DNA of 64,000 nt from Nitrosomonas sp. sh817 (GCF_030908545.1 NZ_CP133083.1:2117691-2181690); one strand, 5' to 3'. Shown: positions 33,883 to 43,552, counted from the stretch's first letter. The notes: generated from the sequence alone by a model not told the origin. Program-made: numbers and translations.

Positions 33883-34237
33883 TGGAAAATTGTACTTCCT
33901 GGATAGTGGGAATTGAGAAGGGGTGGGGAGCCTGACAGACTTGCGGCTAATCGACTACACTCATGGGATAATGATTCATGTTTCTTCAATTTCTTGTCGC
34001 ATAGGTTCATTATGCGCCCCAAAATCCGCATTCACGCCCTCTCTTGACTCAGGACAGCTAATGGATGACTCTTTTACTTTGTGATGTCAGTGGCCCCATG
34101 TATGCTGATTCGTGATGAATCGCAAAACTCAATTACGCTCATGATTTATGAGGTGAGTGGGTTACATCAAATTTTACCCAACTTGGTGGGTTTTTCAACG
34201 GCCTGCTAAACCAAAAAACTCATCCACCAATCTATCC
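33883..34237. other. Intergenic region upstream of hflX, nothing recognised
   Basis: 355 bp without a supported gene. The segment nearest 33883 must hold the hflX promoter. No repeat, hairpin terminator or RNA gene was recognised. Confidence 0.4.
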
Positions 34238-34345
34238 ATGAAAATCATCCTGGAACTCGTGCTGTTTATTATCGTTTTAAATATCTTTTTCAAATTATTC
34301 GTTTGGATTCTCGACGATATGATCAAAACAGGCGGGTATCGATAG
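34238..34345 (+). CDS. Possible 35-residue membrane peptide
   Basis: An ATG at 34238 opens a short frame with one strong hydrophobic helix (IILELVLFIIVLNIFFKLFV) and a charged tail. A longer in-frame start exists at 34157, but the segment before 34238 is not protein-like. There is no good ribosome-binding site. It could be a real small membrane protein or a chance frame in AT-rich accessory DNA. Confidence 0.3.
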   Translation: MKIILELVLFIIVLNIFFKLFVWILDDMIKTGGYR

Positions 34346-34592
34346 GCAATGAGAATTCAGTGTAGGTTAAGCTGACAAAGGAAACGCAACCTTTACCGAT
34401 GGCGTTCGCCATAACCGAAACTTCCCTCAGAGTGACGTTGGGTTTTCTTCGGCAGCCTAACCTACCGGGCTGAACCGCCTTCAATGTCGTAGAGGTAGCC
34501 ACCTCGATGTCTTCGATAATGCCCTCAACTGTGATTTTGTCATCATCTTGTGCGCTTAGTATCTCCAACGCGGTCTTGTTAAATTGATACAA
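34323..34592 (-). CDS. Doubtful hypothetical ORF
   Basis: An 89-residue frame that would need a TTG start (34592). The N-terminal half (ILSAQDDDKITVEGIIEDIE) is protein-like; the rest is not distinctive. It overlaps the small plus-strand frame at 34238-34345. No family recognised; it may be the remnant of a gene. Confidence 0.25.
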   Translation of the reverse strand: MYQFNKTALEILSAQDDDKITVEGIIEDIEVATSTTLKAVQPGRLGCRRKPNVTLREVSVMANAIGKGCVSFVSLTYTEFSLPIDTRLF

Positions 34593-34669
34593 GAATCCCT
34601 GAATCGTATACTGTCAGCAGTACGTGACTATCGTCTTTCCTTCAACTTAGTGCTCAACGTCAGCCGTCA

Positions 34670-35167
34670 TCAGGCCTCTATTCCTGATGAGTAGTTCAGT
34701 GACGATACTTTGCCATCCTTGAAGGCAATTGTGATCGTTGCCGCACGGTCCGGAGGGTCAACGGAAATCCGGGTGCCGTCCGGCAATGTGACCTGAAAGT
34801 CGAGAAGCTGCTTCGCTTCCTGCTTCGGGCGGAGCTTTGCAACGACTGCCTTTGCCAACTCCGACAAAGCTGTGTCAACCGCCTTTTCCGCGAGCTTCTT
34901 TCCTAACCACTGCAATCCGGGGACAATTGCGTAGGTGAACACAGCGCCAACCACGCCGGCTAGACTCAACTCGACGAATTCGTGTGGTTTGGTATCGTCA
35001 GTATCACCCCAACTTCGTACCTCAATCTCGCTTATGTCATCGAAGACTGAATGAAGTGCGTCTCGCCGCCGGTTGTGGAGTTCGATGGCGCGAGGTGAGT
35101 CGTCCGGAAGGTTCTCGAATCTGTTGTCGAGTCGGCGGTTTACGCCTAACAAAACTACGTTACTCAT
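34670..35167 (-). CDS. Hypothetical protein with a central hydrophobic helix
   Basis: About 165 residues from ATG 35167 (MSNVVLLGVNRRLDNRF); an in-frame ATG four codons earlier exists. An acidic/basic N-terminal region (RAIELHNRRRDALHSVFDDI) is followed by a hydrophobic stretch at about 67-85 (LAGVVGAVFTYAIVPGLQWL), a Lys/Ala-rich helix (KKLAEKAVDTALSELAKAVV), and a beta-rich tail with PDGTRISVDPPDRAATITIAF. I do not recognise a family. Neighbours are accessory (IS elements, DUF2442), so an acquired gene is likely. Confidence 0.6.
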   Translation of the reverse strand: MSNVVLLGVNRRLDNRFENLPDDSPRAIELHNRRRDALHSVFDDISEIEVRSWGDTDDTKPHEFVELSLAGVVGAVFTYAIVPGLQWLGKKLAEKAVDTALSELAKAVVAKLRPKQEAKQLLDFQVTLPDGTRISVDPPDRAATITIAFKDGKVSSLNYSSGIEA

Positions 35168-35387
35168 GAGGGCCTCCATGGCGGAAAAGATGGCTAACTA
35201 CAATCAAGCGTCCGAAATGACACAATATAATACGTCAGCGATGAAGTATAAACCGGAAAGTATCACATTAAATCATTGTTCTTTATTAAAAACCATGTCA
35301 GTTTGATTTTCAATATGACACGCTTTGTTAGATTCGCAAATAATCAAAAATCAGATTATTCAGTAGAAAACGATGTTCGGTTTATAA

Positions 35388-35603
35388 CTAACGATTTTCG
35401 CGCAACAACCCAGCTACGCTGATATCTTCATCAACATCGGGCCAATGAATGCCTTCGCCATCTCCCAGCAGTTCATAGTTGGCAAGTTGCTTTTGGCTGG
35501 CTGACGACAAACGTGGAAACCATACCAGAGGAACTGCGATAGTTCTTCCATCGACAAGCGAGACGATCATGTCGTTATCGGAGAATTGCACGCTTTTTGC
35601 TAA
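35388..35603 (-). pseudogene. DUF2442 gene split by the IS5-type element (3' part)
   Basis: The C-terminal 71 codons of a DUF2442 protein (VQFSDNDMIVSLVDGRTIAV, EGIHWPDVDEDISVAGLL). Reading upstream the frame continues LAKSV and then enters the IS at 35604. The missing start is on the far side of the element at 36803-36820, where MNKMHV is encoded. Removing the IS and one copy of its CTAA duplication rebuilds a continuous gene of about 77 codons. An internal GTG at 35591 might still be used, but the native start and promoter are lost. The function of DUF2442 is unknown; members are often found next to toxin-antitoxin-like DUF4160 genes. Confidence 0.9.
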
Positions 35604-36798
35604 GGAAACACTGATCTATTCGATCAAATAGATAGACCTGCAAAGGTTAGATAAAATACCTTGCTATTGATAAACATGGAATAGAGCGATGCAATCAAGC
35701 TTTTCTGAGCTGGAATATGCGGCAAAGAAGAAACAAACCCGGCGTGATCGTTTTCTGGTTGAGATTGAAGCTGCAACACCGTGGACATCCCTGCTGAATG
35801 TTATAGCTCCGTATTATCCGGTTAGCGGTAGGCGAGGTCATCCACCGATTGGTTTGGAACGGATGCTGAGGATGTATATTGTGCAACAGTGCTTTGGTTT
35901 TTCGGATGAAGGCGCGGAAGATGCTGTATACGACAGTCAAGCAATCCGCTGCTTTGTTGGTATTGATCTGAATCGGGAAGCAGTACCGGATGCGACGACT
36001 CTGCTGAGATTTCGCCATTTGCTGGAAGCGCATCATCTGACGGAATCCATTTTTGATGCAATCAATGCACATTTGGCTGAACGCGGACTATTTCTTCGCG
36101 AAGGTACGATTGTTGATGCTACGCTGATCTCAGCGCCTCCTTCGACCAAGAATAGAGAAGGAAAACGCGATAGCGAAATGCATCAAACCAGGAAAGGCAA
36201 GCAGTGGCACTTCGGCATGAAGGTACACATCGGTGTCGATGCGCAATCAGGGCTTGTTCATACCCTGATCGGAACGGCAGCCAATGTCCACGATGTTACT
36301 CAGGCACAGGCGCTGCTGCATGGTGATGAAACCGATGTATTTGGTGATGCGGGCTATCTGGGCGTTGAGAAACGAGAAGAGAATCTTGAATTGCCCGTAA
36401 CCTGGCATATCGCGATGCGCCCTTCCAAGCGCAAGGCATTGCCCAAAACAACAGCAGGCGAACTGATGGAGAAGCTTGAACATGCAAAAGCCAGCATTCG
36501 TGCCAAAGTTGAGCATCCCTTTCATGTCGTAAAGAATCTGTTCATGCATCGCAAAACTCGCTACAAAGGAATGGCCAAAAATAATGCTCAGATGTTTTCA
36601 CTGTTTGGGCTTGCCAACTTGCTGCTGGCTCGCCGGTGGTTATGTAGCTCTGACAGCCAGATTGCGTCTTAAAGACAAGAAATGAGCGGAATAAGGCAAG
36701 AAATAACGCAATTCAACCCAGAATATGGCAAATTTTAACCCAATATCCCAGAACTGCTCGCTTTGCCCTTGGGGTGTGGCGAATTAATCAGCGTTTCC
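35604..36798 (+). mobile_element. Complete IS5-family insertion sequence, 1195 bp
   Basis: The left end GGAAACACTGATCTATTCG and the right end (reverse complement GGAAACGCTGATTAATTCG) match at most positions. Both flanks carry CTAA (35600-35603 and 36799-36802), which fits the 4-bp YTAR duplication of the IS5 subgroup. The transposase frame is intact. The element has landed in the start of a DUF2442 gene that was coupled to the PLP homeostasis gene. A lone end of the same kind is at 9205-9220. Confidence 0.93.
35689..36672 (+). CDS. IS5-family transposase
   Basis: A 327-residue DDE transposase. The N-terminal DUF772-type domain (RGHPPIGLERMLRMYIVQQ, DSQAIRCFVG) is followed by the catalytic residues: first aspartate in GTIVDATLISAP, second in VFGDAGYLGVE, and the glutamate in the Y/R-E region around KAKVEHPFHVVKNLF. 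It is of full IS5-group length and undisturbed. Confidence 0.95.
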   Translation: MQSSFSELEYAAKKKQTRRDRFLVEIEAATPWTSLLNVIAPYYPVSGRRGHPPIGLERMLRMYIVQQCFGFSDEGAEDAVYDSQAIRCFVGIDLNREAVPDATTLLRFRHLLEAHHLTESIFDAINAHLAERGLFLREGTIVDATLISAPPSTKNREGKRDSEMHQTRKGKQWHFGMKVHIGVDAQSGLVHTLIGTAANVHDVTQAQALLHGDETDVFGDAGYLGVEKREENLELPVTWHIAMRPSKRKALPKTTAGELMEKLEHAKASIRAKVEHPFHVVKNLFMHRKTRYKGMAKNNAQMFSLFGLANLLLARRWLCSSDSQIAS

Positions 36799-36802
36799 CT
36801 AA

Positions 36803-36820
36803 AACGTGCATTTTGTTCAT
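36803..36820 (-). pseudogene. DUF2442 gene split by the IS5-type element (start codons)
   Basis: The first six codons (MNKMHV) of the interrupted DUF2442 gene. The ATG at 36820 overlaps the stop of the upstream PLP homeostasis gene as TGATG, which shows the two were translationally coupled before the insertion. Confidence 0.8.
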
Positions 36821-37587
36821 CACCCCAAACCCGGCCAGTAATGACTATCCGGCAGCGGCCGTTTGCCGAAAATAGCCTGGCCGACGCGTACGACGGTGGC
36901 GCCTTCTTCGATGGCGAGTTCGTAGTCGCCCGACATGCCCATCGACAGTTCGTCGAACGTTAATCCGGCCGGGGCTTCCTGGCGCAGCATGGCTTGGATG
37001 TCGCGCATTTTGACGAAGCATTCGCGCACGCGGTCGTGATCGGCGGAGAAGATGGCGAGGGTCATCAGACCTTTGATGCGCAGCGATGAAAATTGCGGCA
37101 GGTGTTGCACGAAGTCGCGCACGGCTTCGGGCGGCAGACCGAATTTGCTTTCTTCGCCGGAGCTGTTGACTTGCACGTAGACATCGATGGCGCGGCCTTC
37201 GTTTTGCAGCCGTTTGTCGAGTTCCTCTGCAACTTTGAGGCTGTCGAGTGCCTGGAATTCGTTGGCGAAGCGCGCCAGGTATTTGGCCTTGTTGGTTTGC
37301 AGGTGGCCGATGATCGACCATTTGATGCCCAAATCGGCCAGCACTTCGGATTTTTCGCGCGCTTCCTGGATTTTGTTTTCGCCCATTTCATGAACACCGG
37401 CGGCGTAAGCGATACGCAGCCGCTCCGCGGAAACGGTTTTGGTCACGGGTAACAACCGCACGCTGGCGGGGTCGCGCCCGGCTTTCTTGCACGCATCAAT
37501 GATGCGCTGCTTGACGGTGGCGAGGTTGTTTTTGATGTCGGTGAGTTGTTGTTCGGCGTTGAGTTCCACGGCGGTCTCCTGGTTCAT
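36820..37587 (-). CDS. YggS-type pyridoxal phosphate homeostasis protein
   Basis: PLP-binding protein (YggS/PLPBP family) that buffers PLP and affects amino-acid pools; no catalytic activity is known. The start chosen is ATG 37587 (255 residues), which overlaps the stop of the preceding gene as ATGA; the longer frame is not family-like. The PLP lysine lies in RLLPVTKTVSAERL, followed by AAGVHEMGENKIQEA and the C-terminal MGMSGDYELAIEEGATVVRVG. Proteobacterial yggS usually neighbours proC; here it is downstream of metG. Confidence 0.95.
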   Translation of the reverse strand: MNQETAVELNAEQQLTDIKNNLATVKQRIIDACKKAGRDPASVRLLPVTKTVSAERLRIAYAAGVHEMGENKIQEAREKSEVLADLGIKWSIIGHLQTNKAKYLARFANEFQALDSLKVAEELDKRLQNEGRAIDVYVQVNSSGEESKFGLPPEAVRDFVQHLPQFSSLRIKGLMTLAIFSADHDRVRECFVKMRDIQAMLRQEAPAGLTFDELSMGMSGDYELAIEEGATVVRVGQAIFGKRPLPDSHYWPGLG

Positions 37588-37964
37588 GATGCGGATGTTC
37601 CTGTTATTTTCGTTGCTTGATGAAATACCATTTTCCAATCGTTGCCCTGGCGTTGCCACAGCGAGGTGCGGATCGATCCCGGTGCGCTGGATTGCGGCGG
37701 TTTTTGCAGCGCGTAAATCGCCAGCACGCAATCGTCGGCTAATACATTGACACGGAAATGTTCAAAAGCCCAATGCTGTTGCGAGTCTTTGCGTTGCAAC
37801 CAGTCGACGACATCCGCGCGGGTATGCGGTTGTCCCTGGTTGTCGATTTCCTCGAAATTTTGCGCCAGCAATTCGTCGATTAATTCGGGATGCGCGTTCA
37901 GATCGCTTTGCAGCAGACGAAGTTCCAGGCGCTGGATGATTCCGGTCAGTGTGCTGACTTCCAT
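37584..37964 (-). CDS. SnoaL/NTF2-like DUF4440 protein
   Basis: A 126-residue single-domain protein of the NTF2 fold. The start at ATG 37964 (MEVSTLTGIIQRLELRLL) lies 7 bp after the metG stop. Visible features are LDELLAQNFEEIDNQGQ-like and ADVVDWLQRK, then SLWQRQGNDWKMVFHQAT at the C terminus, typical of DUF4440. The biochemical role is unknown. It is coupled to the PLP homeostasis gene by a 4-bp overlap. Confidence 0.85.
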   Translation of the reverse strand: MEVSTLTGIIQRLELRLLQSDLNAHPELIDELLAQNFEEIDNQGQPHTRADVVDWLQRKDSQQHWAFEHFRVNVLADDCVLAIYALQKPPQSSAPGSIRTSLWQRQGNDWKMVFHQATKITGTSAS

Positions 37965-37971
37965 TTCTGGA

Positions 37972-40083
37972 TTATTTAACCCGCATGCCGGGTTGCGCGC
38001 CGCTATCCGGCGACAGAATGAACAATTCACCGGGATTGCCGCCACCGGCGGCGAGTACCATGCCTTCCGACAAACCGAATTTCATTTGTCGCGGCGCGAG
38101 GTTGGCGACCATCACAGTCAAACGCCCTTTCAGTTGCTCCGGATCGTAAGCGGATTTGATACCGGCGAATACCGTGCGCTGTTCGCTGCCGATATCGAGC
38201 GTCAGTTTCAACAGTTTCTCCGCGCCTGGCACATGCTCGGCGTTGACGATTTTAGCAATGCGCAGGTCGATTTTGCTGAAGTCGTCGATGGAAATGGTTT
38301 CGGCGATCGGCGTGATGGCACGCTGTTGTTTTTCCGCATGACGGGCCGGTGATTGCGGCGGCGGAGCGCTCAGGCTTTGGGTATTGGCGGCGATCAATGC
38401 GTCGATTTGTTTGTTGTCGATGCGCGTCATCAAGTGCTGATAAGTGTTGATGGTATGTCCTGCGGGCAGTAACAGATCGGAAATCGGTTGATCGGCGCGC
38501 AATTGCGGCCAGGTCAACGGTTCGCAATTAAGAAACGCCTCGATCTGCTGCACCGTGCCGGGCAGGATTGGTTTCAAATACCGCGCCAGCAGATAAAACA
38601 GTTGAATGCCGAGACTGCAGGCGCGGTGCAAATCGTCACTGCGATCCGGTTGCTTGGCGATTTCCCACGGCGCCAGATTGTGGATCGTTTCATTGGCTTC
38701 GTCGGCGAATTTCATGATCTGGCGGATCGCGGTGGAAAATTCGCGCGCCTCGAACGCTTGTTCGATGGCATCGGGACGCCAGCTCGAAAACTGCGCATCG
38801 ATCATCGCTTGCAAGGCTTGGTATTGCTCTCCCGCAACCAATTTGCCGCCGAAACGCTTGGTGATGAAACCGGCGCAGCGGCTGGCGATGTTGATGAATT
38901 TGCCGACCAGATCGGAATTGACGCGCGCGACGAAATCGTCCAGGTTCAAGTCGATGTCTTCCAAGGTACTGTTCAGCTTGGCGGCGTAGTAATAGCGCAG
39001 CCATTCGGGATTCAAGCCTTGTTTCAAATAACTTTCGGCGGTAATGAACGTGCCGCGCGATTTGCTCATTTTTTCACCATTTACGGTCAAGAAACCGTGC
39101 GCGAAAATTTTGGTCGGCGTGCGGTAGCCGGCGTTTTGCAGCATAGCCGGCCAGAACAGCGCGTGGAAATACAAAATATCCTTGCCGATGAAATGATACA
39201 GTTCAGTATTCGATTGCGATTGCGGCTGCCAGAATTCGTCGAAGGCGATGTTTTCGCGCTCGCACAAGTTCTTGAAGCTGCCCATGTAACCGATCGGCGC
39301 ATCGAGCCAGACGTAAAAATACTTGCCCGGCGCACCGGGAATTTCGAAACCGAAATACGGCGCATCGCGCGAAATATCCCAATCGGACAATTTGTTTTCC
39401 CCGGCTTCGCCGACCCATTCGCGCATTTTGTTGGCGGCTTCCGGCTGCAAGTGATCGCCATCGCACGCCCACTGCCGCAGAAAATCGGCGCAGCGCGCAT
39501 CGGATAGACTGAAGAAATAATGTTCGGACGATTTGTTGACCGGTTTCGCGCCGGATACGGCGGAATACGGATTCTTCAGTTCGGTCGGCGCATAGGCCGC
39601 ACCGCACGCTTCGCAGGAATCGCCGTATTGATCCTTGGCGCCGCATTTCGGACATTCGCCTTTGACGAAACGGTCCGGCAGAAACATGTTTTTGACCGGA
39701 TCGTAGAGTTGTTCGATGCCGCGCACCGCAATCAGACCGGCGGCTTTCAATTTGTTGTAAATGTCTTCGGAGAAATACCGCGTTTCCGGCGAATGGGTGC
39801 TGTAATAATTGTCAAAATGAATATTAAAACCGGTAAAATCGCCAAGATGTTCCGCATAAACGCGTGCGATCAACGCTTCCGGTGTGATGCCTTCTTTTTC
39901 CGCGCGCAGCATGACCGGCGTGCCGTGAGTATCGTCGGCGCACACATAGTGAACCGTATGGCCGCGCATTTTTTGAAAGCGCACCCAAATATCGGTTTGG
40001 ATGTATTCCACTAAATGCCCCAAGTGGATACTGCCGTTGGCATAAGGTAATGCGGAAGTCACCAGAATTTTTCGCTTGTTCAT
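37972..40083 (-). CDS. metG: Methionyl-tRNA synthetase with C-terminal tRNA-binding domain
   Basis: Charges initiator and elongator tRNA-Met. The start chosen is ATG 40083 ([17 protein letters not shown]), giving 703 residues. Class I motifs are HLGH (about 20-23) and KMSKS (in [11 protein letters not shown]); the zinc knuckle is in [18 protein letters not shown]. The C-terminal EMAP/Trbp111-like dimerisation domain is present ([30 protein letters not shown]). It is divergent from mrp across about 125 bp and heads the metG-DUF4440-yggS-(DUF2442) transcription unit. Confidence 0.97.
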   Translation of the reverse strand: MNKRKILVTSALPYANGSIHLGHLVEYIQTDIWVRFQKMRGHTVHYVCADDTHGTPVMLRAEKEGITPEALIARVYAEHLGDFTGFNIHFDNYYSTHSPETRYFSEDIYNKLKAAGLIAVRGIEQLYDPVKNMFLPDRFVKGECPKCGAKDQYGDSCEACGAAYAPTELKNPYSAVSGAKPVNKSSEHYFFSLSDARCADFLRQWACDGDHLQPEAANKMREWVGEAGENKLSDWDISRDAPYFGFEIPGAPGKYFYVWLDAPIGYMGSFKNLCERENIAFDEFWQPQSQSNTELYHFIGKDILYFHALFWPAMLQNAGYRTPTKIFAHGFLTVNGEKMSKSRGTFITAESYLKQGLNPEWLRYYYAAKLNSTLEDIDLNLDDFVARVNSDLVGKFINIASRCAGFITKRFGGKLVAGEQYQALQAMIDAQFSSWRPDAIEQAFEAREFSTAIRQIMKFADEANETIHNLAPWEIAKQPDRSDDLHRACSLGIQLFYLLARYLKPILPGTVQQIEAFLNCEPLTWPQLRADQPISDLLLPAGHTINTYQHLMTRIDNKQIDALIAANTQSLSAPPPQSPARHAEKQQRAITPIAETISIDDFSKIDLRIAKIVNAEHVPGAEKLLKLTLDIGSEQRTVFAGIKSAYDPEQLKGRLTVMVANLAPRQMKFGLSEGMVLAAGGGNPGELFILSPDSGAQPGMRVK

Positions 40084-40209
40084 TCGCTCTAAATGCACCG
40101 GGTCAAATAAATGCCAATTGTAACAAACTGTGTGCGCATTCCCGATATTTGTTACCATCCACCCATTAAATTGTTCGCCTCAAGCAGGCCGTATTAAAGG
40201 AGTTTTGTA

Positions 40210-41298
40210 GTGACTATTTCCGAGCAGCAGATTCAATCCATACTGAAACAAACCATTGATCCCACCACGAACAAAGATTATGTAACCGCAAATTCGGTCA
40301 GCAACATTCAAATTACCGGAAACAACGTCGCCGTGACCATTGCGCTGGGCTACCCCGCCAACAGCGTGAAGCATCAAGTACAACAACAAATCACCGACGC
40401 GTTGCGTGCGGTTCCGGACATCGGGACGATCCAGGTTACAGTCAGCAGCAAAATCATCCCGCACAGCGCGCAGCACGGCGTCAAGTTGATTCCCGGCGTT
40501 AAAAACATCATCGCCGTGGCTTCGGGTAAGGGCGGCGTCGGCAAATCGGCAACGGCGGTCAATCTGGCGCTGGCGTTGGCATCCGAAGGTGCTTCCGTGG
40601 GTATTCTGGACGCCGATATTTACGGTCCGTCGCAACCGCAGATGCTGGGGATTACCGGACACCCCGAATCGCTCGACGGCAAATCGATGGAACCGATGCA
40701 TGCGCACGGTATCCAGGCAATGTCGATTGGTTTACTCATCGATGCCGAAACGCCGATGGTGTGGCGCGGGCCGATGGTAACGCAAGCCTTGCAACAATTG
40801 CTGAACGATACCAATTGGAAGGATCTGGATTATCTGGTGGTGGATTTACCTCCGGGCACCGGCGACATCCAATTGACATTGGCGCAAAAGATTCCGGTCA
40901 CTGGTGCCGTCATTGTCACGACACCGCAAGACATCGCCTTGCTCGATGCGCGCAAAGGACTCAAAATGTTTGAGAAAGTCGGCATCCCGATTTTGGGAAT
41001 CGTGGAAAACATGAGCACGCATACTTGCTCGAACTGCGGTCATACCGAACCGATTTTCGGCACCGGCGGCGGCGAAAAAATGTGTCAGGACTATCACGTC
41101 GAATTACTCGGTGCATTACCGCTCGATATCAAAATCCGAGAACATACGGACACCGGCAAACCCAGCGTGGTTGCCGAACCGGACGGCAGAATTGCGGAAA
41201 TCTATAAACTGATCGCGCGGCGGGTCGCGGTAAAGATCGCCGAATCAGCGGAAGATCATTCGGAACTGTTCGCTAAAATTATCATGGAAGACAATTAG
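40210..41298 (+). CDS. mrp: Mrp/ApbC iron-sulfur cluster carrier ATPase
   Basis: P-loop ATPase that carries [4Fe-4S] clusters to target proteins. The 362 residues have an N-terminal MIP18-like domain (about 1-90), the deviant Walker A GKGGVGKSATAVNLA, ILDADIYGPSQP (Walker A-prime), DLPPGTGD, and the cluster-binding C-x2-C in CSNCGHTEPIFG. A good ribosome site (AAGGAG) precedes the GTG start at 40210. Next to metG in many beta- and gammaproteobacteria. Confidence 0.95.
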   Translation: MTISEQQIQSILKQTIDPTTNKDYVTANSVSNIQITGNNVAVTIALGYPANSVKHQVQQQITDALRAVPDIGTIQVTVSSKIIPHSAQHGVKLIPGVKNIIAVASGKGGVGKSATAVNLALALASEGASVGILDADIYGPSQPQMLGITGHPESLDGKSMEPMHAHGIQAMSIGLLIDAETPMVWRGPMVTQALQQLLNDTNWKDLDYLVVDLPPGTGDIQLTLAQKIPVTGAVIVTTPQDIALLDARKGLKMFEKVGIPILGIVENMSTHTCSNCGHTEPIFGTGGGEKMCQDYHVELLGALPLDIKIREHTDTGKPSVVAEPDGRIAEIYKLIARRVAVKIAESAEDHSELFAKIIMEDN

Positions 41299-41310
41299 GA
41301 ATCGCGTGAT

Positions 41311-41877
41311 ATGACGATTAAATCAGATAAGTGGATCCGGCGCATGGCGCTGGAACATGGCATGATCGAGCCGTTCGAGCCCGATCAAATCCGTCACAAG
41401 GACGATCAACGCATCGTCTCGTACGGTACATCGAGCTACGGTTACGATATCCGCTGTTCCAATGAATTTAAGCTGTTCACCAATATCAACACCACCATCG
41501 TCGATCCGAAAAATTTCGATCCCAATTCGTTTGTCGATATCAAAAGCGATGTCTGCATCATTCCGCCAAACTCGTTTGCGCTGGCGCGCACCGTCGAGTA
41601 TTTCCGCATCCCGCGCAATGTACTGACGATTTGTCTGGGAAAATCAACCTATGCGCGTTGCGGCATCATTGTCAACGTCACCCCGTTCGAGCCGGAGTGG
41701 GAAGGCTATGTAACCTTGGAATTTTCCAACACGACTCCCCTGCCCGCAAAAATTTACGCCAATGAAGGGGTGGCGCAAGTAATCTTTTTTGAGTCGGACG
41801 AAATTTGTGAAACGTCCTACAAGGATCGCGGCGGCAAATACCAGGGGCAGCATGGCGTCACGCTGCCCAAAATTTGA
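41311..41877 (+). CDS. dcd: dCTP deaminase
   Basis: Converts dCTP to dUTP for thymidylate synthesis. The 188-residue trimeric enzyme has the signature [16 protein letters not shown], the catalytic region [19 protein letters not shown] with the essential glutamate in [12 protein letters not shown], and a C-terminal [17 protein letters not shown]. It lies 12 bp after mrp, so is probably co-transcribed. Confidence 0.97.
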   Translation: MTIKSDKWIRRMALEHGMIEPFEPDQIRHKDDQRIVSYGTSSYGYDIRCSNEFKLFTNINTTIVDPKNFDPNSFVDIKSDVCIIPPNSFALARTVEYFRIPRNVLTICLGKSTYARCGIIVNVTPFEPEWEGYVTLEFSNTTPLPAKIYANEGVAQVIFFESDEICETSYKDRGGKYQGQHGVTLPKI

Positions 41878-41906
41878 GGTTTTTAATCCTATGGAGGCGC
41901 GCTTTC

Positions 41907-43169
41907 ATGTTGACGCTGAAACGATTGCCGTTAATCCCGAAACTTTCTACCCTATGGCTGCTGATACTATTACTAGCCTCTACCGCATGCCCGGCGGATA
42001 CGCTCAAGCACATCTCATTGCCACGCACCGGCCTGGAACCGAAAGATATCGCCGTCATCATCAATGACAGCGATCCGTTGTCCCGTCAGATCGGTAATTA
42101 CTATCAATCAGCGCGAAATATTCCGCCAGTCAATATCATTCGTGTCCGTTTCCAGCCCGGTCACAGCGAAATCACACCTGATGAATTTGCAATACTGAAA
42201 GCCAGTATCGATCAAAAAACGCCGGATTACGTACAGGCATTTGCCGTTGCCTGGACTGCTCCGTACCGGGTTGGCTGCATGTCGTTAACATCCGCATTGG
42301 CTTTCGGTTTCGATCAGAAATATTGCGCTGATACTTGTGCACCGACTGCGCTCAATCCTTATTTCAATTCACCCGGTACTAAACCCTACAACGACTATCG
42401 AATCCGCCCTGCCATGATGCTGGCCGGCACTACTTTCGAACACGTCAAGGCAATGATTGACCGGGGTATTCGTTCCGACCGGACTTTTCCGAAAGGTCAG
42501 GCTTATCTATTGAGTACTTCCGATACCGCTCGCAACAGCCGCGCACCCGGTTTCCAGTTGATCAAAGATGAATTCTCCGGTGTATTCCCGATACAAATCC
42601 TCGAAACCGATCACATCGCCGATCGTGACGATGTACTCTTTTATTTTACCGGACTCATCAGAATCCCCATGCTCGACACGCTGAATTTTTTACCGGGCGC
42701 GATAGCGGACCATCTGACATCCTTCGGCGGTATGCTGACGGACTCGCTGCAAATGAGCAGCTTGCGGTGGCTGGAAGCCGGTGCAACCGCCAGTTACGGC
42801 ACCGTCGTGGAACCCTGCAGCTTTCCGCAAAAGTTTCCGGCTCCGGCAGTCGCCATGTTCTACTATGCAGCCGGCGCCAGCGTTATCGAAGCTTACTGGA
42901 AAAGCGTTGCCTGGCCGGGTCAGGGTGTGTTTATCGGAGAACCTCTTGCCAAGCCGTTTGCGCCGACTTTGCGTGAAACCGCTCCTGGCCGCGTTGAACT
43001 TAAAGTTTTTTCCCCGCGCGCCGGACGGCTTAGAATGGACAAATCAACCTCTGCCGCAGGTCCTTTTCACCCCATCGCGCGGCAAGCACCGATCCGCCGC
43101 GGTGAAAATCTACTTCACATTAATTTTGATGAAAAAATAGATGGTTATCTGCGATTGCAATGGAACTGA
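41907..43169 (+). CDS. TIGR03790 family exported protein
   Basis: About 420 residues. The start is ATG 41907, preceded by GGAGG; an earlier alternative overlaps the dcd stop and lacks a good site. A signal peptide (LSTLWLLILLLASTACPA) leads to a mature protein with LEPKDIAVIINDSDPLSRQIG, YYQSARNIPP, PDYVQAFAVAWTAPYRV and, later, WLEAGATASYGTVVEPC, the pattern of the TIGR03790 family. Its function is unknown. Several cysteines suggest disulphides in the periplasm. It follows dcd by 29 bp. Confidence 0.85.
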   Translation: MLTLKRLPLIPKLSTLWLLILLLASTACPADTLKHISLPRTGLEPKDIAVIINDSDPLSRQIGNYYQSARNIPPVNIIRVRFQPGHSEITPDEFAILKASIDQKTPDYVQAFAVAWTAPYRVGCMSLTSALAFGFDQKYCADTCAPTALNPYFNSPGTKPYNDYRIRPAMMLAGTTFEHVKAMIDRGIRSDRTFPKGQAYLLSTSDTARNSRAPGFQLIKDEFSGVFPIQILETDHIADRDDVLFYFTGLIRIPMLDTLNFLPGAIADHLTSFGGMLTDSLQMSSLRWLEAGATASYGTVVEPCSFPQKFPAPAVAMFYYAAGASVIEAYWKSVAWPGQGVFIGEPLAKPFAPTLRETAPGRVELKVFSPRAGRLRMDKSTSAAGPFHPIARQAPIRRGENLLHINFDEKIDGYLRLQWN

Positions 43170-43392
43170 ATTGTTTATTCTGCACTCTCCAGAAAGTACG
43201 TCATTGATTCTTAAAAAAATCATTACTCGACAAGTTTAGACCGCCAGTCCGGTTATCAATTTTTCCAGGATAAGCACTAAACTTTCTTTAAAAATTTCCG
43301 TCTAATGCCGCATAAAATTAGATACACATAACGCATTGTTTTTAATAAAATTATTCTAACGAAAAAAAGATTTTAAAAGTTTAAAAAAACAC

Positions 43393-43420
43393 TTGATTTG
43401 CATGAAATGCGGACTATAAT
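43393..43420 (+). promoter_or_regulatory. Sigma-70 promoter of the leader-ORF/ornithine decarboxylase unit
   Basis: TTGATT (43393-43398), a 16-bp spacer and a perfect TATAAT (43415-43420) in a very AT-rich setting. The expected start is near 43427, leaving about 38 nt before the leader ORF. This is the clearest promoter in the window. Confidence 0.75.
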
Positions 43421-43464
43421 GCGTGCAAATTAAAAATCGATAATTTACCGATAAGGAGGTCATC

Positions 43465-43530
43465 ATGAGAAGCACCAAGAACTTTTTTGCTCCGGCTGAT
43501 TTAGTAAATATACATATTCCTGAAACGTAG
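43465..43530 (+). CDS. 21-residue leader ORF upstream of ornithine decarboxylase
   Basis: A short frame beginning MRSTKNFFAPADL and ending HIPET with TAG at 43528-43530. It has the best ribosome-binding site in the window (AAGGAGGT, 7 bp before the ATG), sits directly under a strong promoter, and ends 22 nt before the decarboxylase ATG, which has its own AAAGGAG. The placement is like that of regulatory leader peptides such as SpeFL, which controls speF in enteric bacteria by sensing ornithine, though the amino-acid sequence is not similar to what I recall of SpeFL. It may instead be a small protein of its own. Confidence 0.6.
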   Translation: MRSTKNFFAPADLVNIHIPET

Positions 43531-43552
43531 CGTTTTTTAAAGGAGCACGCTC

